DNA from: Salegentibacter sediminis
GTDB taxonomy: Bacteria > Bacteroidota > Bacteroidia > Flavobacteriales > Flavobacteriaceae
DNA: 64,000 nt
Assembly: GCF_002078605.1 (NCBI RefSeq)
Contig: NZ_MSJR01000010.1
Span: forward strand, 1-64,000
Reading direction: 5' to 3'
In this document: in pieces, positions 59,429 to 64,000 of the stretch
Position numbering within the stretch: position 1 is the stretch's first letter
How the letters are laid out: each line of letters starts with the position of its first letter
Position numbers and translations under genes: made by a program
Notes under the pieces: model-generated
Database searches by the model: none
What the model saw: the letters and a program-made list of their open reading frames with translations, nothing else
Told to the model about the DNA's origin: nothing

Positions 59429-59983
59429 ATGTTTAGAAATCTTTTTTTAACGCTGCTGGCATTGTTCATTTTTGAAAATGCCCGGAGTCAGGTTTTTAAT
59501 TCTCCTTCTGTTAATTTATCCGTTCAGGCCGGGTATATAGCTATCGATCCATCCTTTTCTACTTTTTACTCTGAAGTTGGCGGTGAGTTTATCACCGGAG
59601 AAGCCGGCGTGTTTTTAGGGGTTAATTATAACTTAAGGCTTAACAGGGATTTCTCCATAGTTCCTGAAGTGAGTTTTATAAGCAATAAAGAATCCGTGCA
59701 TTATCGCGTGGCTGGGTTGGTGGAATACCGTATCCCTTCAACCGGTTTATATGGGGTGGGAGGTCCACAGGTTAATATTTTAAGTGGTAATTCCTTGAAT
59801 CCCTATGATAGAGCCGGTTTTGAACTAACCGGGGGGATAGGCTATGATATAAGTTCATCTTTCTACCTGGAAGGGCGATACTCCCACGAGCTTACCAACC
59901 GTTTAAAACCCGAGGATCCGTTTAGCAATAATGATTACTACCGGTTTCGCTCCTATTCAATAGGCCTGGGGTTTCGGTTTTAA
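59429..59983 (+). CDS. Small outer-membrane barrel protein of unknown role
   Basis: 184 residues from ATG 59429 (the open frame starts at a TTG 27 bases upstream). Signal peptide MFRNLFLTLLALFIFENARS-QVF. The barrel pattern includes YNLRLNRDFSIVPEVSFISN and ends in YSIGLGFRF. It is the third barrel gene in a row on this strand; whether they arose by duplication cannot be judged by eye. Confidence 0.8.
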   Translation: MFRNLFLTLLALFIFENARSQVFNSPSVNLSVQAGYIAIDPSFSTFYSEVGGEFITGEAGVFLGVNYNLRLNRDFSIVPEVSFISNKESVHYRVAGLVEYRIPSTGLYGVGGPQVNILSGNSLNPYDRAGFELTGGIGYDISSSFYLEGRYSHELTNRLKPEDPFSNNDYYRFRSYSIGLGFRF

Positions 59984-60060
59984 AAAACAGAACTTTTTAA
60001 GAATGGAGAATTTTATTTCAGTTTAAGGAGGCGGAATAAATCTTTTGATATCTTTATCCT

Positions 60061-60480
60061 ATGAAGATACTTATCATAAATGGTCCCAATTTAAATCTTC
60101 TTGGAACCCGCGAGCCCGATACATACGGAAATAAGAAATTTGAAGATTACTTTGCCGATCTGCAATTTAAGTTCAGGGAAGTTGAGTTATCCTACTTCCA
60201 ATCTAATATTGAAGGAGAGCTAATAAATGAATTACACAAGGCAGTTGGGCAATTTGACGGCATAGTACTTAACGCCGCGGCTTACACTCATACCTCTGTA
60301 GGAATTGGAGATGCTGTAAAGGCTATTGAAGTTCCGGTAGTCGAGGTTCATATTTCCAACACGCATTCCCGAGAGGAGTTCAGGCATAAGTCTTTTATCG
60401 CTCCCGTGGCGAAAGGGGTTATTCTGGGCTTTGGGCTGAAAAGTTACGACCTGGCCATTCAAAGTTTTATCAACTCCTAA
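60061..60480 (+). CDS. aroQ: 3-dehydroquinate dehydratase, type II
   Basis: 139 residues, cytoplasmic, third step of the shikimate pathway. Seen: ILIINGPNLNLLGTREPDTY with the catalytic Tyr region, NAAAYTHTSVGIGDA, and the EVHISNTHSREEFRHKSFIA lid/anion site. The length is normal. The next gene starts 2 bases after its stop. Confidence 0.95.
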   Translation: MKILIINGPNLNLLGTREPDTYGNKKFEDYFADLQFKFREVELSYFQSNIEGELINELHKAVGQFDGIVLNAAAYTHTSVGIGDAVKAIEVPVVEVHISNTHSREEFRHKSFIAPVAKGVILGFGLKSYDLAIQSFINS

Positions 60481-60482
60481 AA

Positions 60483-61211
60483 ATGAAAAAAGCCTATATA
60501 AACTGGAGCAGTGGTAAGGATGCGGCTTTTGCGCTTTATAATGTCCAAAAGGAAGGCGAGTATGAAGTACAAAAACTTGTTTCTACAGTAAATATTGAAA
60601 CAAATAGAGTTTCCATGCATGGGCTCCGCGTTGAATTGATGCAACAGCAGGCCGCTGCCATTGGGATTCCGCTTCAGCTTATTGAAATGGGTGGCAATGT
60701 GAGTATGCAAAGCTATAATGAGCTCATGGAGGTTGAAACCGAAAAACTCCTGGATGACGGATTCAACTACAGTATTTTTGGAGATATCTTTTTAGAAGAT
60801 TTAAGGGAATACCGGGAAAAACAGCTTGGAGAGAAAGGCATTAAAGCGGTCTTTCCTCTTTGGAAAAAAGATACTACGCAAATGATGCAGGATTTCCTTG
60901 AGGCCGGTTTTAAGGCAATAGTTGTTTCCGTTAATGCTGCAAAATTAGATAAGTCTTTCTGCGGAAGATTGCTTGATGAAAGCTTTCTGAAGGATCTGCC
61001 TTCAGAGGTGGATCCGTGTGGAGAACACGGCGAATTTCACACTTTTGTTTATGATGGCCCTAATTTTAGTCAAGAAATAGCCTTTGAGGTAGGGGAGGTA
61101 GTAGAGAAAAATTATAGCTCTTCAGGAGATGAAGATGATGACTGTTTCAGGAATGATAAGGAAAGTTGGGATACCCGGTTTTTCTACTGTGATCTACTTC
61201 CAAAAAAATAA
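60483..61211 (+). CDS. Dph6-like ATP-dependent amidotransferase-type protein (PP-loop)
   Basis: 242 residues. The PP-loop is INWSSGKDAAFALYN (near residue 6-20), with NRVSMHGLRVELMQQQ, IFGDIFLEDLREYREKQL and the ending VDPCGEHGEFHTFVYDGPNF, all of the ATP_bind_4/diphthine-ammonia ligase family. Bacteria lack diphthamide, so the reaction here is not known. It is cotranscribed with aroQ. Confidence 0.85.
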   Translation: MKKAYINWSSGKDAAFALYNVQKEGEYEVQKLVSTVNIETNRVSMHGLRVELMQQQAAAIGIPLQLIEMGGNVSMQSYNELMEVETEKLLDDGFNYSIFGDIFLEDLREYREKQLGEKGIKAVFPLWKKDTTQMMQDFLEAGFKAIVVSVNAAKLDKSFCGRLLDESFLKDLPSEVDPCGEHGEFHTFVYDGPNFSQEIAFEVGEVVEKNYSSSGDEDDDCFRNDKESWDTRFFYCDLLPKK

Positions 61212-61236
61212 CCCCGGCATTTTTGCCAGGGTTATT
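61207..61236. terminator. Bidirectional terminator
   Basis: AATAACCC(C)GGCA / (T)GCC(A)GGGTTATT hairpin between convergent genes. Confidence 0.8.
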
Positions 61237-61256
61237 CAAAATAATTTATTTCAGTT

Positions 61257-62648
61257 TTATAGGTGAATCACTTCGTCGTAAGCAGCTGCTACGGCTTCCA
61301 TCACGGCTTCACTCATTGTTGGGTGAGGGTGAACAGCCTTTAATACTTCATGACCTGTGGTTTCAAGTTTTCTGCCTAAAACAGCTTCAGCGATCATATC
61401 GGTTACTCCGGCGCCAATCATGTGACAACCTAACCATTCTCCATATTTTGCATCGAAGATAACTTTTACAAAACCATCTGATTTTCCTGCAGCTTTGGCT
61501 TTTCCTGAAGCTGAGAACGGGAATTTCCCAATTTTCAGTTCATAACCGGCTTCTTTTGCCTGTTTTTCGGTCATACCTACAGAAGCGATCTCGGGAGTAG
61601 CATAAGTACATCCGGGGATATTGCCGTAATCCAGAGGCTCTACTTCCATTCCCTTTATCTTCTCAACGCAAAGGATACCTTCGGCTGAAGCAACGTGAGC
61701 AAGGGCCGGTCCTTCTACAACATCTCCAATAGCGTAAATTCCGGATACATTGGTTTTATAGAACTCATCAACCACGATCTTATCCTTCTCGGTTTTTATG
61801 CCTAAGTCTTCCAGACCTATATTTTCGATATTGGATTTTATACCAACTGCAGAAAGTACAATATCGGCTTCAAGAGTTTCTTCCCCTTTCTTAGTTTTTA
61901 CTTTAGCTTTAACGGTTTTTCCGGAAGTATCAACACTTTCTACTGAAGAACTGGTCATTACCTTAATCCCGGCTTTTTTCACGCTGCGTTCAAATTGCTT
62001 TGAAACTTCTTCGTCTTCCAGGGGAACTAGGTTGGGAAGGAATTCAACGATAGTCACGTCTGTACCCATCGCGTTATAAAAATGAGCGAATTCCACTCCA
62101 ATGGCACCAGATCCAACCACAATCATAGACTTGGGTTGTTTCTCCAGGCTCATCGCTTCACGGTAGCCAATCACTTTTTTACCATCCTGCTTCAGGCTTG
62201 GTAGTTCACGGGAACGGGCACCTGTAGCCACGATAATATGATCTGCCTGGTATTCTTTAGTGTTTTTATCTTTATCTGTTACCGCAATTTTTTTACCCGA
62301 CTTAAGTTTACCAAAGCCTTCAATAACATCAATCTTATTCTTTTTCATCAGGAATTGCACACCTTTGCTCATTCCGTTTGCCACCTCGCGGCTTCGTTTT
62401 ATCACGGCTCCAAAATCCTTATCAGGATTTTCAAGTTTTAATCCATAATTATCGGCGTGTTTAAGATAGTCGAATACTTCAGCGCTTTTAAGTAAGGCTT
62501 TAGTAGGAATACATCCCCAGTTAAGACAAACCCCACCCAGACTTTCCTTTTCAACAATAGCGGTTTTAAAACCCAGTTGAGAGGCTCTAATGGCGGTTAC
62601 ATAACCCCCAGGGCCACTACCTAAAACAATAATATCATATTTACTCAT
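61257..62648 (-). CDS. lpdA: Dihydrolipoyl dehydrogenase
   Basis: 463 residues, E3 flavoenzyme of pyruvate/2-oxoglutarate dehydrogenase and related complexes. Seen: FAD motif DIIVLGSGPGGYVTAIRASQ, redox disulfide GGVCLNWGCIPTKALLKSAE, NAD-binding VVGSGAIGVEFAHFY, IYAIGDVVEGPALAHVASAE, and the catalytic His/Glu in VHPHPTMSEAVMEA. It is not next to E1/E2 genes here. Confidence 0.96.
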   Translation of the reverse strand: MSKYDIIVLGSGPGGYVTAIRASQLGFKTAIVEKESLGGVCLNWGCIPTKALLKSAEVFDYLKHADNYGLKLENPDKDFGAVIKRSREVANGMSKGVQFLMKKNKIDVIEGFGKLKSGKKIAVTDKDKNTKEYQADHIIVATGARSRELPSLKQDGKKVIGYREAMSLEKQPKSMIVVGSGAIGVEFAHFYNAMGTDVTIVEFLPNLVPLEDEEVSKQFERSVKKAGIKVMTSSSVESVDTSGKTVKAKVKTKKGEETLEADIVLSAVGIKSNIENIGLEDLGIKTEKDKIVVDEFYKTNVSGIYAIGDVVEGPALAHVASAEGILCVEKIKGMEVEPLDYGNIPGCTYATPEIASVGMTEKQAKEAGYELKIGKFPFSASGKAKAAGKSDGFVKVIFDAKYGEWLGCHMIGAGVTDMIAEAVLGRKLETTGHEVLKAVHPHPTMSEAVMEAVAAAYDEVIHL

Positions 62649-62751
62649 AGTCGGAAATTTTTATTGCAGTTATAGAAGTTGCGAATTTAAGGAATAATAG
62701 CTTAAACTGAAAGTTTTAAAAGGGCTCTGTTACCCAGGAAATTACAAAAAT

Positions 62752-62783
62752 AAAGGCTTACCGAGTTCGGTAAGCCTTTTTGA
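62752..62783. terminator. Terminator downstream of the collagen-like lipoprotein gene
   Basis: AGGCTTACCGA / (T)CGGTAAGCCT, near-perfect 11-bp stem with T-rich and A-rich flanks. Confidence 0.88.
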
Positions 62784-62803
62784 TTTAAGTCAATGCAACA
62801 ATA

Positions 62804-63352
62804 CTACATCTGTATGTTTTTAACATCCTGTTCTTGCAGGTCTAATGCGTTCATTACCGCGTTGAAGTTGGCAACATCAATGCCGGTGTCTTCAGCAAAA
62901 TCTGAAGGAACGATCACAAACCTAAAAACCTGGTCCTGGGTGAAGCCCGCGTCCAGGTTACTAAGATCAAAATTTCCATCAATGATAAGTTCTACATCCA
63001 CATCGGTGTGGTTATACACATATTGGATTGTACCCTGATCCAGGAAAAAGTTTTGTGGAATCATACTCCAGGTTTCATAAACCTCGCCATCATCCTCAAT
63101 AACTTCAAGCCTGTAAACCAGAATTGCATCTGAGGTTAGAATCTCCACATCATCTGGCAGCCCGATTATTGTGGAGTGATAGTTTACATCTCCAAAATAA
63201 TCGAAATCCACATCCTCATATTCAAGAGTTTGTCCCACTATATTAACTCCTGGTTCCCCTTCAGGACCGGGAGGTCCCGGCGGGCCCTGGTCGCCATCAC
63301 AGGCGGTAAATAAAAATGCTGTTACAAATAGTGCTGATAATAATTTTTTCAT
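62804..63352 (-). CDS. Lipoprotein with short collagen-like segment
   Basis: 182 residues. The lipobox is FLFTACDGD (Cys18). Directly after it stands a run of Gly-X-Y triplets (GPPGPPGPEGEPG), then an acidic beta-rich domain (LEYEDVDFDYFGDVNYHSTI and following). Bacteroidota carry many such short collagen-like lipoproteins, with no known function. The triplet run is too short for a stable triple helix by itself. Confidence 0.82.
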   Translation of the reverse strand: MKKLLSALFVTAFLFTACDGDQGPPGPPGPEGEPGVNIVGQTLEYEDVDFDYFGDVNYHSTIIGLPDDVEILTSDAILVYRLEVIEDDGEVYETWSMIPQNFFLDQGTIQYVYNHTDVDVELIIDGNFDLSNLDAGFTQDQVFRFVIVPSDFAEDTGIDVANFNAVMNALDLQEQDVKNIQM

Positions 63353-63407
63353 TTTGACAAGTTTTAGTTAGACAATTGCCCCGGAAGGGCTTCATAGGTG
63401 TTGATTG

Positions 63408-63800
63408 TTATTTTTTGAAATCCAGGCTAGCCGAATTTACGCAATATCGCTGACCGGTTTCTGTAGGTCCATCATCAAAAATGTGGCCAAGGTGACTTCC
63501 GCAGTTGGCACAAAGGATCTCGGTACGCAGCATCCCGAAGCTTTTATCCTGGACATATTCTATTTTTCCTTCAATGGCGCGATCAAAACTCGGCCAGCCA
63601 CAACCGCTCTCAAATTTCGCATCGCTTTCAAAAAGTTTGGTATGGCAGGCAGCACAGTAGTACTCGCCTGCTTCGAAATGCATATTATATTTTCCAGTAT
63701 TTGGCGCTTCGGTGCCTTTTTCCCGCAGAACCCGGTATTGTTCTTCCCCGAGTTCCTTTTTCCATTCTTCTTCAGTTTTCTCTATAGCGTATTTTTTCAT
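63408..63800 (-). CDS. msrB: Peptide-methionine (R)-S-oxide reductase
   Basis: 130 residues from ATG 63800 (MKKYAIEKTEEEWKKELGEE); an earlier in-frame ATG at 63824 is less likely. Zn-binding CxxC pairs are CAAC and CANC. The catalytic Cys is in GQRYCVNSASLDF, and CGWPSFDRAIEGKIEY is the substrate block. It repairs R-sulfoxides of methionine. A second gene of the same kind seems to lie just upstream, running off the window. Confidence 0.94.
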   Translation of the reverse strand: MKKYAIEKTEEEWKKELGEEQYRVLREKGTEAPNTGKYNMHFEAGEYYCAACHTKLFESDAKFESGCGWPSFDRAIEGKIEYVQDKSFGMLRTEILCANCGSHLGHIFDDGPTETGQRYCVNSASLDFKK

Positions 63801-63814
63801 ATAAATATTTTTTG

Positions 63815-63840
63815 TCATTCCCACGCAGGTGGGAATCTTC
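63815..63840. repeat. REP-like hairpin
   Basis: GTCATTCCCACGCAGGTGGGAATC, a small palindrome of the same general class as those at 6755 and 30487, lies between the two msrB-like genes. Confidence 0.5.
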
Positions 63841-63938
63841 TTTAATTATCTCATCCCGAAACCAGGATAAACTACGGTAGAAATCTCAATGATTCTATCA
63901 TTTCCTTCCTCAAAAGCGGGATAATCTCCGGCAGAAAT

Positions 63939-64000
63939 CTATTTTCCCTCCGGAACAAACTCCATAGCTAATCCGTTGATGCAATGTCTTTTTCCCGTGG
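63939..64000 (-). CDS. C-terminal end of a second MsrB-like gene (truncated by window edge)
   Basis: On the minus strand from the right edge the frame reads TGKRHCINGLAMEFVPEGK and stops at TAG (63941-63939). This matches the MsrB C-terminus, where the catalytic Cys sits in RYCIN/RYCVN. Only about 20 residues are visible. It would be cotranscribed with msrB at 63408 after ~140 bases. Confidence 0.7.
   Translation of the reverse strand, partial: TGKRHCINGLAMEFVPEGK

Noticed and set aside
1-64000. tRNA and rRNA genes
   Set aside because: No cloverleaf-like segment or rRNA sequence was recognised on either strand by eye; this is not a proof of absence.

Overview
The window reads as the chromosome of a Flavobacteriaceae member (Bacteroidota), probably marine and close to Gramella, Salegentibacter or Zunongwangia. 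Reasons: a type IX secretion sorting domain at the left edge, promoters of the Bacteroidota form TAnnTTTG, a UpxY-type NusG paralogue, a Wza/Wzc/Wzi capsule set, a 6S RNA beside zapA and rny, and many flavobacterial outer-membrane barrel proteins. Genus assignment is an impression only, since no search was run.

Layout. 1-4.3 kb: end of a secreted sorting-domain protein, a DUF4382 lipoprotein and a carboxypeptidase-regulatory-domain protein. 4.36-31.4 kb: a capsule/exopolysaccharide region. It starts with gmd and fcl (GDP-L-fucose), then a repeat-rich stretch with two orphan genes of unknown role. A long leader follows, then wbpA-D-E-B, wzx, a pyruvyltransferase, a glycosyltransferase, a Wzy candidate, a DUF354 protein, wbpI, an initiating sugar transferase, wza, wzc, a DUF559 nuclease-like gene, wzi and upxY. 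wbpA/B/E/D/I form the complete known route from UDP-GlcNAc to UDP-ManNAc(3NAc)A. The AT-rich centre (about 14-22.4 kb) is the serotype-like part and holds two decayed genes that are visible only as broken reading frames.

32.3-49 kb: a sulfide/persulfide module. It has a Crp/Fnr regulator with a Cys cluster, a TauE/SafE exporter, type II sulfide:quinone oxidoreductase, cytochrome bd, two methyltransferases, a SoxB-like hydrolase, DsrE, DoxX, a porin, an MFS carrier, a sterol-desaturase-like hydroxylase and a CstB-like persulfide dioxygenase-rhodanese. Five palindromes of the form GTAAC-N4-GTTAC (one with a single mismatch) lie in four intergenic regions of this module. In each, the distance from palindrome centre to the -7 element is 29.5 bp. 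That is class II activator geometry and the strongest regulatory signal in the window. The layout resembles the staphylococcal cst operon with a Crp/Fnr activator in place of CstR.

49-64 kb: housekeeping genes. These are a PepSY-like protein, BCCP and biotin carboxylase, an M23 peptidase, a coiled-coil protein, zapA, 6S RNA, rny, an aldo/keto reductase, xerD, three barrel proteins, aroQ, a Dph6-like ATPase, lpdA, a collagen-like lipoprotein, msrB and the tail of a second msrB-like gene.

The non-coding parts of 6.5-34 kb are packed with several dispersed repeat families. One has conserved arms around hairpin stems whose sequence differs between copies but stays self-complementary. A copy of this element, plus a GTGGA-type repeat, lies in frame inside the nucleotide-sugar dehydrogenase gene and adds about 40 residues to the protein.
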